Source: Chloroflexota bacterium (lineage in GTDB: Bacteria; Chloroflexota; Dehalococcoidia; Lucifugimonadales; Australimonadaceae). From it: a DNA stretch of 64,000 nucleotides. The DNA lies in the NCBI GenBank assembly GCA_009838965.1, contig VXQP01000078.1, positions 1-64,000 of the forward strand, given 5' to 3'. This document shows, in pieces, positions 17,652-28,372 of this stretch (position 1 is the stretch's first letter; every line of letters starts with the position of its first letter). Below the pieces are notes generated by a model that worked only from the letters and a program-made list of their open reading frames with translations, searched no databases and was not told where the DNA came from. The position numbers and the translations under genes are program-made.

Positions 17652-19400
<1,749 letters not shown>

Positions 19401-19432
19401 CGGGTCTGCCTCGCTGGTGTTCTGCTACGAGA

Positions 19433-19455
19433 AAGGGGCGCTCGGCGCGCCCCTT
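19433..19455 (-). terminator. attenuator hairpin in the thrS leader
   Basis: GCGCCCCTT (19447-19455 on the plus strand) pairs with AAGGGGCGC (19433-19441) around a five-base loop. Read on the minus strand, the hairpin AAGGGGCGC-GCCGA-GCGCCCCTT is followed by TCTC. It lies 32 bases before the thrS ATG and about 33 bases after the stop of the Thr-rich leader peptide. Position and structure fit a transcription attenuator. Confidence 0.75.
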
Positions 19456-19488
19456 CTGCATGGTTGGAGACCGCGTACGCGCCCAGGC

Positions 19489-19581
19489 TTATGCGGCCAC
19501 GGCTGCCGTCTCGCGGACGCGCGCAGCCGCGGCCCTCGTAGTGCGGGTCGTCGTGGTTGTCGTGACTGCGGTGCGCTGCAT
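19489..19581 (-). CDS. threonine-rich leader peptide of thrS
   Basis: A 30-codon reading frame starts at ATG 19581 and ends at TAA 19489-19491. It begins MQRTAVTTTTTTRTTR and continues with Ala/Arg-rich residues. Nine of 30 codons are Thr, six of them consecutive, using ACC, ACG, ACA and ACT. It lies between a TGCTACAAT promoter (19592-19600) and a terminator-like hairpin (19433-19455), directly upstream of the threonyl-tRNA synthetase gene. This is the architecture of ribosome-mediated attenuation: stalling at Thr codons when charged tRNA-Thr is scarce would prevent the hairpin. The start lies about four bases from the predicted transcription start, so it may be translated leaderless. The control mechanism is inference. 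Confidence 0.8.
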   Translation of the reverse strand: MQRTAVTTTTTTRTTRAAAARVRETAAVAA

Positions 19582-19591
19582 GACGCTGCGC

Positions 19592-19600
19592 ATTGTAGCA
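19592..19600 (-). promoter_or_regulatory. extended -10 promoter of the thrS leader
   Basis: ATTGTAGCA on the plus strand is TGCTACAAT on the minus strand. No -35 hexamer is recognisable 17 bases further upstream. Transcription would start near 19585, just before the leader-peptide ATG at 19581. Confidence 0.65.
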
Positions 19601-19636
19601 CGCCCCCGCATGAACGGGCGCAGGCGTGGACGCCGG

Positions 19637-19645
19637 TGCTACAAT
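19637..19645 (+). promoter_or_regulatory. extended -10 promoter of xdhC
   Basis: TGCTACAAT, identical to the promoter that faces away from it at 19592-19600; the two are 36 bases apart. Transcription would start near 19652, 23 bases before the xdhC ATG. Confidence 0.65.
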
Positions 19646-19674
19646 CGTTCCACGATGCGGGGGAGGGTGAGCGC

Positions 19675-20799
19675 ATGAAGGCCGTCTACGACGAAGCAAC
19701 AGCGCTGACGCATGACGGACAGGACTTCGTCATCGCAACCGTCGTGCACACGCAGGGCTCGACGCCCCAGAAGCCGGGCGCGGCGCTCCTGGTGCGGGGC
19801 GACGGCTCGACCGTCGGCACGCTTGGCGGCGGCTGCGTCGAGGGCGACATCTGGTTCGCCGCCAAGGAAGCGCTCCGCGAGAACACCGGCCCGCAGTACA
19901 AGCGCTACTACCTGAACGAGGACATCGCCGCGCGCGACGGCCTCGTCTGCGGCGGCACGATGTACTTCTACATCGAGCCGCTCACCGGCCAAGCATCCGG
20001 GCGAGAGCTCTCCGCGGAGATCGCCGACGCCTACGCCGGAGGCCCCAGCCTCTCCGTAGCGACGCTCGTGAAGAGCGACCGGCTCGCGCAGGGCACGCGC
20101 ATCGTCGTCCGCGAGGACGGCACGTCCGAGGGGACGCTCGGCGACGCGGCGCTCGACGCCGAGGCGATCGAGACCGCGAAGGACGTCATGCCGATGGGGC
20201 GCACCGCCCGCATCCACACAGAGCAGGGCGACGAGCTGTTCGTCGAGGGCTACACCGCGCCCGCGCTGCTCGTCCTCATCGGCGGGGGGCACGTCAACCT
20301 ACAGGTCGCGCGCATCGGGCACATGATGGGCCTGCGCGTGATGGTGACCGACGACCGCCGCGAGTTCGCGAACAATGAGCGCTTCCCGATGGCGGAGGCG
20401 ACGAACGTCGCGCCGTACGACCGGGGCGTAGACGCGTTCCCGGTGACGCCGAACACGGCCATCGTCATCGGCTCGCGCGGGCACCACTTCGACGACCTCG
20501 CGACCGAGGCGGCGGCGCGCACGAACGCGGGCTACGTGGGTCTGCTGGGCAGCAAGCGCAAGACCATCATGATCTACGAGTCGCTGCTGCGGAAGGGCGT
20601 GCCGGAGGAGCGGCTGCGCGAGATACACGCGCCGGTGGGCCTCGACCTCGGCGGACGCGCTCCGGAGGAGATCGCGCTCAGCATCGTGTCGGAGATCGTG
20701 GCGTGGCGGAACGGCCGCACCGGCGGTCCGATGACGATGGAGCCGTTCCACCTCGACCGGCTCGTCGCCAAGGTGAACGGCGCGGCAGCGCCCCGGTAG
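19675..20799 (+). CDS. XdhC/CoxI family protein
   Basis: A 374-residue protein of the family that binds and sulfurates molybdenum cofactor for xanthine dehydrogenase/CO dehydrogenase-type enzymes. The N-terminal XdhC domain has 'TVVHTQGSTPQKPGAALLV' and 'GTLGGGCVEGDIWF' (about residues 22-60). The C-terminal Rossmann-like domain has 'LLVLIGGGHVNLQVARIGHM' and 'IGSRGHHFDDLATEAA'. The ATG at 19675 follows GGGAGGGTGA. No molybdoenzyme gene is in the window, but a MocA-like cytidylyltransferase lies at 33.9 kb. The 3' end of this gene is partly repeated beyond the SIR2 gene at 24.37-24.42 kb. Confidence 0.9.
   Translation: MKAVYDEATALTHDGQDFVIATVVHTQGSTPQKPGAALLVRGDGSTVGTLGGGCVEGDIWFAAKEALRENTGPQYKRYYLNEDIAARDGLVCGGTMYFYIEPLTGQASGRELSAEIADAYAGGPSLSVATLVKSDRLAQGTRIVVREDGTSEGTLGDAALDAEAIETAKDVMPMGRTARIHTEQGDELFVEGYTAPALLVLIGGGHVNLQVARIGHMMGLRVMVTDDRREFANNERFPMAEATNVAPYDRGVDAFPVTPNTAIVIGSRGHHFDDLATEAAARTNAGYVGLLGSKRKTIMIYESLLRKGVPEERLREIHAPVGLDLGGRAPEEIALSIVSEIVAWRNGRTGGPMTMEPFHLDRLVAKVNGAAAPR
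20681..20698 (+). repeat. left direct repeat (within xdhC) flanking the SIR2 gene
   Basis: GCATCGTGTCGGAGATCG, codons for IVSEI near the end of XdhC, occurs again exactly at 24373-24390. A second shared block at the end of xdhC, covering its stop (20779-20802), matches 24400-24422 with one base missing and one changed. Confidence 0.85.
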
Positions 20800-20817
20800 G
20801 GGGCTGCGCCCTACCGG
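20793..20817 (+). terminator. hairpin terminator at the end of xdhC
   Basis: CCGGTAGGG (20793-20801) pairs with CCCTACCGG (20809-20817); the xdhC stop TAG lies inside the left arm. It separates xdhC from the SIR2 gene starting at 20830. No T tract follows. Confidence 0.6.
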
Positions 20818-20829
20818 TGGCGTATTCCA

Positions 20830-23800
20830 ATGCGAGTATCAGGCATTGATTTCCCAGACTATTTGCTCGACGCGCTGCATAGAGGCAAGCTAGTAGTCTT
20901 CGCCGGTGCGGGTGTTTCAATGGGCGACCCAGCCAACCTGCCCGATTTTGACAATCTGGCACACGCCATCGCGCAAGGAACTGGGCTCAGCAGAACATCT
21001 GGCGAGCAAGTCGATGCCTTCCTCGGAAGGCTCGCATTCCGCGGAGTCGCGGTCAATCAGAAGGCAGCAGAACTCCTGACACAAGGAAATCCCCGGCCGA
21101 CCAGCCTGCATCGTGATCTACTCAGGCTTTTCGGTCATATCCGGAGTGTGCGTATCGTAACGACCAATTTTGACCAGTTATTTGAAGAGGCATCCGGCTC
21201 TACATTCAATAGCGTTCCCGAAGTTTTTGGAGGACCTGCTTTACCGTTGGGGAAGCGTTTCCAAGGAATTGTTCATCTCCATGGTTCACTCATGCGACCT
21301 GATGAGATGATTCTCACCGATCAGCAGTTTGGTCAAGCTTATCTCACTGAAGAGTGGGCTCGGCGCTTTGTAGTCGATTTGTTCCGTACCTACAGCGTCT
21401 TGTTTATCGGGTACAGCCACAGCGACATTATAATGAACTACCTAGCTCGAGCCTTACGCCTAGAAGACCCGCAACCGCGTTTTGTTCTCGCACGTGAAGG
21501 TCAAGACAACGAACAATGGGCATCTCTAGGAATCAGCCCTATATTTTATCCCGACCACGAGGATGGATCACATAGTGCACTATATCAAGGAGTCTCAGCC
21601 CTTTCTGACGTAATCAATCGTGGAACATTGGAATGGCGATTTCTTATTCACGCTGCGGCGAGACAAAAGCCCTCTTTATTGACACAAGAAGAAGAAGACA
21701 ATGTACAAAATGCTTTTTCAGATGAAACACGCCTTTCATTCTTTACCGATAGTGCGTTCGACTCTGCTTGGGTCACGTGGCTGGACAGCCGAGGGTTGTT
21801 TGACAATCTGTTCACAACAGCAGAACCTAGCGCTCAAGAGGTCCTCTTGTCACAGTGGCTGGCCACTAGATTCTCTGTAACACACTCGTCACATGTGTTC
21901 AATCTGATTGCTAAGCACGGTGGACAACCGAATGCCGTTCTTTGGGAAAACCTATGCACAACCATCGGCGGTGGCTCTGACTCGTTAGACCCGTCAGTGT
22001 TGGATAGGTGGGTTTCCGTTTTGGTAAATGGCATGCCCACACAGCTACCAGGTCCTTTCTTCAATTATTCACTTGCCAGGCTAGCACAACAATGCTCTCG
22101 ATACCATCTCTTTGACGCGCTGTTGGACATAGTAGCCGCCTTATCTGTGAGTTCTTTGCCGCTATTACAAGCAGACCACTACTTTGGAGACGATGAATCG
22201 TCCAACCATTACATAATCAAACGGGTTTGGGATGACTCAGTAGCCATGCATCTCGACGCCTTAGCGGAGCCATTACTATCGTTAGCAGTTCGTGGTTTAT
22301 GGAGGAGATACGTTGTCGGTAGGACTTGGCGAAACAACAATCGTTACTTTGACGCCCACAGCTGGGGACGTGCCGCGATTGAGCCACATAGCCAGAACAA
22401 ACAGCCTCGCGTAACAGATGCGCTGCTCGATATGGCACGTGATTGCCTAAGCCATATAGCAGAACGCAATATTACAGTCCTTCAATGTTGGTGCGACTAT
22501 TTGGTGGCCTCAGATGCTCCTCTGCTTCGGCGATTAGCCATTCACACAATGGCCCAGCGCGGTGATCTTTCAGCAGATTCTAAAGTGGATTGGTTACTGT
22601 CTCAAACAGATATTCATGAGATAGCCTTGCACCATGAAATTTACCAGGCATTGCGAATTATCTATCCGTCCGCTGATAGTATTCATAGACAACAAATCAT
22701 CGACTCTATCCTGAAGTATCAAATGCCTCGTAAAGGAGATATAGATAGCCAGAGGCTTACTGCCTATCACCGCTTTAGCCTATTCAATTGGTTACATGAA
22801 GCCTTTCCCGGTTGCAAATTGGCATTAGAGAGGCTGAATGAGGTCATACGAGAGTACCCATACTTTGAAGCGCGTGACCATCCAGATTTAACTCATTGGA
22901 TCACATCAGAACAATATCTCCCATTGAGCCCTTGGACTGTAGAATCGTTACTTTCTAGGCCTGCAGGAGAATGGCGAGAAGAGCTCTTGGCATTCCAGGA
23001 CGACTCGATGTCTGGGCCCAATCGGGAAGGCGTCAAGGATGCCATCAGGGAGGCACTCCGCCAAGATTACGAATGGGGGTTTAAATTAGCCAGTGCTCTA
23101 GTCGCGAACGAGAATTGGGACAGCTATATCTGGTCATCCATAGTTGAGGCCTGGTCGGACGAGTTAACTGCAAGACAGCATCGGCAGGTTCTTCAACTGC
23201 TAGACCAACCTGCACTCCTAGCGGAACACCCAAGTGAGTTATCTGATTTACTCCTTAGCCTTGTCAAGAAGAATACGGCGCCATACCCATTAGTCGTAGA
23301 GGCGAATCCTCTAGCAGCAAAGCTTAAGAACTATATAATCCAGGATAAGCGTATCTTATCGGAAGCAGACTGGCTGCAGCAGGCTATCAATCATCCTGCC
23401 GGAGCCCTTGCAGAGTATTGGCTGCATAGTTTGACCATCCATAGGAAACAGTACCCAGATAGGGCTGCTTTAAATGAAGAATACCTATCAGCTTTATCAA
23501 AGATTGTCGAGGATGAGACACTCGTTGGACACCTCGGTAAGGCGATTCTTGGAAGAAACGTTCATTTCTTGCTCGATACCGACAGCGAATGGACAAAGAA
23601 ATACTTCTTGCCTATCTTCAATGACTATACGAAGAAAGAGGCGTGCCGAGCAGTCTGGGCCGGCTTTATGTACGGTAGGCCTCTCACTCCAGCAGTTGCA
23701 GACTTAATGAAAGAGTATTTCTTAGAAGCATTGCCATACTTTGAAGAGCTGTTCCCCGAAGAAGCACTCCGGTCTGGGTTCATATCTCGCTATGTGGCGA

Positions 23801-24351
23801 TGCTGATTTACTTTGTAGAAGACCCCTTCACTGAGTGGGTTCCTCGATTCTTCCAATATGCTGATTCGACTCAACACAGGCGACACTTCGTAGATTCCAT
23901 CGGCATGGTTCTGAGGAATACGGGGGAAGCTCCTTTGTCAGAGTTCTGGAATACATTTGTCAAGCCCTTCTGGCAAGGCCGGTTGCGAAGCATACCCCCG
24001 CCTCCTTTGGAGGATGAGGAGATTGAGGCCATGCTGGACTGGTTACCCTATCTGGGTGCCCAGTTTCCCGAAGCCGTTGAACTGGTAGCCCAGACTCCGG
24101 GAGCAAAACTGGACGACGGTCTACTAGTGTTCGGCCTGAAGGATCGCGGGCTTGGGGAAGTGTACCCCGAGGCAACTGCGCAATTGATGATTTATCTTGG
24201 CGCCTCAGTCCAAGGACTAGCGGACTGGCGATGGCACTTGGCCAAAGACCTCATCGACGGGCTTCTTGAACTTGACCTATCGGAAGATTCAAGGACCAGA
24301 CTGCAAGAGTTGCAGGTCAGGCTTGGCTTAGGAGACCAGCCGGAAGGATAG
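20830..24351 (+). CDS. SIR2-like domain protein, probable anti-phage effector (DSR/DUF4020-like)
   Basis: A 1,173-residue protein. Residues 20-210 form a SIR2-like NAD-binding fold: FAGAGVS (24-30), TTNFDQLF (111-118, with the Asn/Asp pair), HLHGS (149-153, catalytic His) and GYSHSD (194-199). The remaining ~950 residues are helical with no motif I can name firmly. The arrangement resembles defence-associated sirtuins (DSR1, SIR2 plus DUF4020), which deplete NAD+ on phage infection. Function is inferred. The gene is markedly poorer in GC than its neighbours: the line at 21661 is 20/60 GC, at 22921 it is 30/60, while xdhC at 20641 is 41/60. It stands alone, flanked by direct repeats of the xdhC 3' end, which suggests transfer. 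Confidence 0.82.
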   Translation: MRVSGIDFPDYLLDALHRGKLVVFAGAGVSMGDPANLPDFDNLAHAIAQGTGLSRTSGEQVDAFLGRLAFRGVAVNQKAAELLTQGNPRPTSLHRDLLRLFGHIRSVRIVTTNFDQLFEEASGSTFNSVPEVFGGPALPLGKRFQGIVHLHGSLMRPDEMILTDQQFGQAYLTEEWARRFVVDLFRTYSVLFIGYSHSDIIMNYLARALRLEDPQPRFVLAREGQDNEQWASLGISPIFYPDHEDGSHSALYQGVSALSDVINRGTLEWRFLIHAAARQKPSLLTQEEEDNVQNAFSDETRLSFFTDSAFDSAWVTWLDSRGLFDNLFTTAEPSAQEVLLSQWLATRFSVTHSSHVFNLIAKHGGQPNAVLWENLCTTIGGGSDSLDPSVLDRWVSVLVNGMPTQLPGPFFNYSLARLAQQCSRYHLFDALLDIVAALSVSSLPLLQADHYFGDDESSNHYIIKRVWDDSVAMHLDALAEPLLSLAVRGLWRRYVVGRTWRNNNRYFDAHSWGRAAIEPHSQNKQPRVTDALLDMARDCLSHIAERNITVLQCWCDYLVASDAPLLRRLAIHTMAQRGDLSADSKVDWLLSQTDIHEIALHHEIYQALRIIYPSADSIHRQQIIDSILKYQMPRKGDIDSQRLTAYHRFSLFNWLHEAFPGCKLALERLNEVIREYPYFEARDHPDLTHWITSEQYLPLSPWTVESLLSRPAGEWREELLAFQDDSMSGPNREGVKDAIREALRQDYEWGFKLASALVANENWDSYIWSSIVEAWSDELTARQHRQVLQLLDQPALLAEHPSELSDLLLSLVKKNTAPYPLVVEANPLAAKLKNYIIQDKRILSEADWLQQAINHPAGALAEYWLHSLTIHRKQYPDRAALNEEYLSALSKIVEDETLVGHLGKAILGRNVHFLLDTDSEWTKKYFLPIFNDYTKKEACRAVWAGFMYGRPLTPAVADLMKEYFLEALPYFEELFPEEALRSGFISRYVAMLIYFVEDPFTEWVPRFFQYADSTQHRRHFVDSIGMVLRNTGEAPLSEFWNTFVKPFWQGRLRSIPPPPLEDEEIEAMLDWLPYLGAQFPEAVELVAQTPGAKLDDGLLVFGLKDRGLGEVYPEATAQLMIYLGASVQGLADWRWHLAKDLIDGLLELDLSEDSRTRLQELQVRLGLGDQPEG

Positions 24352-24372
24352 TACATCGGCGTCGTGATTTGC

Positions 24373-24422
24373 GCATCGTGTCGGAGATCGCGCCCAGTAG
24401 GCGCGCAGCGCCCTGGTAGGGG
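24373..24422 (+). repeat. degraded copy of the xdhC 3' end, right flank of the SIR2 gene
   Basis: 24373-24390 is identical to 20681-20698 within xdhC. 24400-24422 matches 20779-20802 over the xdhC stop codon. About 80 bases between the two blocks in xdhC are reduced to nine here. Both blocks stay in one frame (IVSEI, then AAPW and TAG, against AAPR and TAG in xdhC). This is therefore a deleted second copy of the xdhC tail, not a chance match. Confidence 0.8.
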
Positions 24423-24428
24423 CAGTTC

Positions 24429-27400
24429 CTACTCGTCGTAGCGGAGAGCTTCCGCCGGGTAGATGCGCGACGCCTGTCGCGCCGGCAGGTACGTCGTCAG
24501 CAGCGACGCTCCGTAGGCAAGGACCGCCACGAGGATGACCGTTTCCCATGGAGTGGCGTACTCGACGCCCTCGAAGCTCTCGCCTATCTCGCGGACGATG
24601 TCGACGGACAGCCCGAAACCGAGGCCGAAACCCACGACGATACCCAGCAGGGCGATGAACGAAGACTCGAGCAGGAACGAGAGCTGCACCATGCCGCTGC
24701 GGAAGCCGATGGCTCGCAGTATGCCGATCTGCACGCGCCGCTCCACAACGGAGCGCGCCGCGATGACGCCCAGCGCCGCGATGCCCACCACGAGGCCAAG
24801 GCCCATGAAGCCCTGGATGAGGCGGTTGAACGTGCGGTTCAGCGCAGTGAGGTCCCGCACGATCTTCTCAAGCGAGGACGCCTGCACGCCGTGCTCCTCG
24901 AACTCCTCCTCCAGTGCTGCCGCGACCTCCTCCGCACGCGACGGGTCGTTCAAGACGATCTCGTAGCCCACGTACGGCAGGTCCACCGGTGCAAGCCGCT
25001 GCAGCACCTCGTGCCCGATGGTAACCGTGTTGACGAAGAACGCGGACTCTTCCAGCACGCCTATGACGCGCAGGCGCATCATCCGCTCCTCCGAGGAGTC
25101 GTACACCTCCACGTACACTTCGGGCAACACCTCGTCCTCGCGCTGGAAGCCCTCCAGCTGGAACGAGAAGTCCGGGCCGCCCTGCTGGAAGTCGGCAGCA
25201 GCCGGAACTATTGCGGCGCTGACGACCGCGACTTCCTCCCCCGAGGCCAGCGCGCGCCAGACGGCGCGGTCGTCGGCGTACCGCTCGTCCCGCATGAGGA
25301 ACCCGTAGCCAACGGCATCGGAATAGGAGGGGTCCACGCTCGTGACGAACCAGTCCTCCAACTCCTGTTCGGTGTCCTGCTGCCGGATGCGCACGGGCAG
25401 GCCGCTCGTTGCGCCGATGGCCGCGAACTCGGCTGCGTCCAGCGCCGGGGACTCGTCGATGCGCGCACCGAGGTCGCCGACGGGATTGGTGAAGCTGGCG
25501 TTGACAGTGACATCGAAACCGCCCGAGAACTTCCGGGTGTCGTCGAAGGCACTGTTGAACGCAGCATCGATGAAGCCGATGATCGACAGCGTGAAGATGA
25601 CGAGCGAGAACATCGCCAGGGTCATCCCCGTGCGGAAGCGGCTCGCCATCGGGTATGCCAGCGCGGTCCGGGTGATGGGCGCGAGCGTGCGCCCCCTCCC
25701 TCCCAGGACGGCTATCGCGCTGACGAGGTATCCCGAGTTGTACATGACAACCCATACCGCGCCGACCACGATGGTCACGCCGGAGAGGATGAATACCTCC
25801 AGCCCTGCGTTGAACTGGGGCAGTCCGTAGTCCTCCCAGTCGATCGGAAGGAGCCAGAGCAGGACGAGGAGCGCGCCTGCGGCCGTGTACGCGATCCGGT
25901 CCGGCAGCCGCACGGCATGGTTGAGCGCCAGGGGAACGCCGACCACCACGAGCGACAGGCCGATGGAGAAGAGTCCCAACTGCTCCGTCGATATGCCGTT
26001 GAGCGTGAGCAGGACGCCGATAACAACCATGAGATAACCGGCGATGAACAGCGCCCACGCCAGTTTCACGATGGCGCACGGCCCACTGAGCAACAGCCGC
26101 CGCAACACGCGGAGCGGACGCAGGCGCGGTATCGCCCGCAGGCCGTCCAGGTAGACAACGCCTACCGCACGCCAGTACTCCCGCAGGCGACGGCCTTCGC
26201 CGGGCGGTTCCGGGATGTCGCGCACGGCGCGCACGATGTTCAGGGTGCTCACTCGCGCAGCCGAGACGATCACGGCGAGGTAGGTGACCACCATCCCCAG
26301 CGTGTAGGCGAGCAGCAGGCTCTGCCACCGGAACGCGAACACGATCTCGAAGCCGTCGAACTCGTCTATCGCCCCCAACGCGGCCGATATGATGCGCACC
26401 ATGACGAGACCGACCACGATGCCGAGCGCGCTGCCGACCGCCGCCGCCGCAAGCGAGTAGACCGCACCTTCGAACGTGAACAGCCGAACGATGTCCCCGC
26501 GCTGTGCGCCCACTGCCCGCGCGATGCCCAGTTCGCGCTTCCGCTCCGCCGCCAGCATCACGAAGATGAGTGCGATGAGCAGGATGCCCGCCATGATGGA
26601 GAACGTCCCGAACAGCAGAAAGATGCTCGCGAACTGGTCGCCTGTCTGGTCGGCCTGTTCGAGGCCATCCCGCTTGACGTCGTTGTAGTCGAGGCCGCGC
26701 TCATCGCGGAGGTCCTCGAAGGCGTCCAACACTGCGTCCGTGTGCCGCGCGCCCGAGATGGCATCGCCCTCGTTCGAGATGAAGACGAAGTTGATGTTCC
26801 CCTGCTCGCCCAGGAGCGCCTGCATGTCGCTCAGACGCATCACGGACAGCGGGGAGGATGAGCTGGTGGCGCCGCCCTCGTCGAAGACGCCCGCGACGCT
26901 CACCGTCACCGGTATCTCCTCGAAGAATAGGGCGAGCTGATCACCGGGTTCGGCGCGCAGGTCCTCGGCGGCATCGGCGCCCAGGTACAGCTCGTTCCTT
27001 CCGAGCGCCCCCAGGTCGAGTTCGCTGCCGTCCGCATCGAGGTAGCGCCCGAAGCCGTCCACGTGCGCAGGGTCCAGTCCCTGCACCCGCAACCCCGGCA
27101 CGCTGCGGTCCGAAGCGAGCGATATGGCAGGCGCCGACCAACTGATCGCCGGCATCACGCCGTCGACAGGCGCATCAACGAGCGCCGAACGGACGGCATC
27201 GGCAGTCTCCTCGGGCATGAACGCCCGTATGCCGGACGCATCCCGCTCTTCAGAGAAGACGGTTTCGTCGAGATGCCCCAGCTGCTTGACCACCAGCACA
27301 CGCACCGAGTGCGAGAGCGTGTCGCCGGTGGCGAACGACGCCGAGAAGAGGACTGTTGCCAGCATGAGGCCGACGACGATGAGCACGGTCTGCGATCGCC

Positions 27401-27542
27401 GCCGCGGGATGTTGCGGACCGCCATCTTCAATACGACGGGGTTGCGCAGCACGAAGAAGGCTGTCACGACAGCGGCGACGAGGAACACGACCGTGAGTAC
27501 GGTGGTCAGCGTGCCGATGGGGATGCCGAAGAGCGTCTCCAC
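24429..27542 (-). CDS. ABC transporter permease with two FtsX domains (MacB/LolE-like)
   Basis: A 1,037-residue membrane subunit of a type VII ABC system, which uses mechanical force across the membrane and does not form a channel. It has an extra N-terminal transmembrane segment (residues 10-32), then 'MAVRNIPRRRSQTVLIVVGL' starting the first MacB-like periplasmic domain. The first FtsX domain (about 310-440) includes 'ERKRELGIARAVGAQRGDIV', a transmembrane cluster fills about 500-620, and a second periplasmic domain ends in FtsX with 'ERRVQIGILRAIGFRSGMVQ' (about 945-965). The GTG start lies two bases past the ATPase stop. The substrate is unknown (lipoprotein, peptide or antibiotic). Confidence 0.9.
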   Translation of the reverse strand: METLFGIPIGTLTTVLTVVFLVAAVVTAFFVLRNPVVLKMAVRNIPRRRSQTVLIVVGLMLATVLFSASFATGDTLSHSVRVLVVKQLGHLDETVFSEERDASGIRAFMPEETADAVRSALVDAPVDGVMPAISWSAPAISLASDRSVPGLRVQGLDPAHVDGFGRYLDADGSELDLGALGRNELYLGADAAEDLRAEPGDQLALFFEEIPVTVSVAGVFDEGGATSSSSPLSVMRLSDMQALLGEQGNINFVFISNEGDAISGARHTDAVLDAFEDLRDERGLDYNDVKRDGLEQADQTGDQFASIFLLFGTFSIMAGILLIALIFVMLAAERKRELGIARAVGAQRGDIVRLFTFEGAVYSLAAAAVGSALGIVVGLVMVRIISAALGAIDEFDGFEIVFAFRWQSLLLAYTLGMVVTYLAVIVSAARVSTLNIVRAVRDIPEPPGEGRRLREYWRAVGVVYLDGLRAIPRLRPLRVLRRLLLSGPCAIVKLAWALFIAGYLMVVIGVLLTLNGISTEQLGLFSIGLSLVVVGVPLALNHAVRLPDRIAYTAAGALLVLLWLLPIDWEDYGLPQFNAGLEVFILSGVTIVVGAVWVVMYNSGYLVSAIAVLGGRGRTLAPITRTALAYPMASRFRTGMTLAMFSLVIFTLSIIGFIDAAFNSAFDDTRKFSGGFDVTVNASFTNPVGDLGARIDESPALDAAEFAAIGATSGLPVRIRQQDTEQELEDWFVTSVDPSYSDAVGYGFLMRDERYADDRAVWRALASGEEVAVVSAAIVPAAADFQQGGPDFSFQLEGFQREDEVLPEVYVEVYDSSEERMMRLRVIGVLEESAFFVNTVTIGHEVLQRLAPVDLPYVGYEIVLNDPSRAEEVAAALEEEFEEHGVQASSLEKIVRDLTALNRTFNRLIQGFMGLGLVVGIAALGVIAARSVVERRVQIGILRAIGFRSGMVQLSFLLESSFIALLGIVVGFGLGFGLSVDIVREIGESFEGVEYATPWETVILVAVLAYGASLLTTYLPARQASRIYPAEALRYDE

Positions 27543-27544
27543 CG

Positions 27545-28252
27545 TCAGTTGCCCTTCCCGTCAGTGGAGATCATCTCGTCGCTCTCGATCTGGCCGTCCC
27601 GCATCCGCACCATGCGTCCGGCGCGGGAGCCGACTACGGAGTCGTGGGTAACGAGAACGAACGTCTGCTCGCGCTCCTTATTGAGGCGACAGAGCAGGTC
27701 CATGATGTGCGTGCCGGTCTCGCTGTCCAGCGCACCAGTCGGTTCGTCCGCCCAGACGATGGCGGGGTCGTTCACGAGCGCCCGGGCTATGGTCACACGC
27801 TGCTGCTGGCCGCCGGACATCTCCGCCGGGCGCTTGTTCGCCTGGTCCGCGAGCTCCACCATCTCCAGCACTTCCATCGCGCGGGAGCGGGCTTTCGCCT
27901 GGCCCTGGCCCGCGAGCAACAGCGGCAGTTCCACGTTCTCCGCTCCGGTGAGCACCGGAAGCAGGTTGTAGGCCTGGAACACGAACCCCATGCTCATCGC
28001 GCGGAACCGTGTACGCTCCCTGTCCGACATCTCGTGCACGGACGCCCCATCTATGACGACCTCTCCACTCGTCACGTCGTCTATGCCGGAGAAGGTGTTG
28101 AGCAGCGTGGTCTTCCCGGAACCGGAGGGCCCCATCACCGCGACCATCTGCCCTCTGCCAATCGAGAGGTCTATCCCCTGCAGAGCGTGCACCTCTATCT
28201 CGCCCGCCCGGTACGTCTTCACCACGCCCTGCGCCTCTATGATGTTCGTCAC
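27545..28252 (-). CDS. ABC transporter ATP-binding protein (MacB/LolD family)
   Basis: A 235-residue ATPase partner of the FtsX-type permease encoded immediately downstream. Motifs: Walker A '[20 protein letters not shown]', signature '[20 protein letters not shown]' and Walker B '[17 protein letters not shown]', with 'DEPTGALD' typical of LolD/MacB. The frame is open further upstream, but GTG at 28252 has AGGAGG six bases before it and begins at the conserved '[16 protein letters not shown]', so I choose it. The two genes form an operon. Confidence 0.92.
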   Translation of the reverse strand: MTNIIEAQGVVKTYRAGEIEVHALQGIDLSIGRGQMVAVMGPSGSGKTTLLNTFSGIDDVTSGEVVIDGASVHEMSDRERTRFRAMSMGFVFQAYNLLPVLTGAENVELPLLLAGQGQAKARSRAMEVLEMVELADQANKRPAEMSGGQQQRVTIARALVNDPAIVWADEPTGALDSETGTHIMDLLCRLNKEREQTFVLVTHDSVVGSRAGRMVRMRDGQIESDEMISTDGKGN

Positions 28253-28336
28253 ACGGTTCCTCCTGTACCACTGCTGCACAGATACCATCGCATCCCCGGC
28301 AGGCGCTGACAACAGCCACACGGCAGTCCCGTCGTT

Positions 28337-28359
28337 GTTCGACAGACTCACCACGAACC
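28337..28359 (+). repeat. dispersed repeat GTTCGACAGACTCACCACGAACC-type
   Basis: GTTCGACAGACTCACCA at 28337-28353 resembles the copy GTTCGACAGGCTCACCA at 48869-48885. Both are intergenic. Here GTTCG and CGAAC form a short stem. Confidence 0.5.
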
Positions 28360-28372
28360 GTGCAACGGGGCA

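Noticed and set aside
19401..19600. T-box riboswitch in the thrS leader
   Set aside because: The conserved T-box core (UGGNACCGCG on the coding strand) is not present on the minus strand. GGTTGGAGACCGCG occurs only on the opposite strand. The Thr-codon leader peptide explains the region better.
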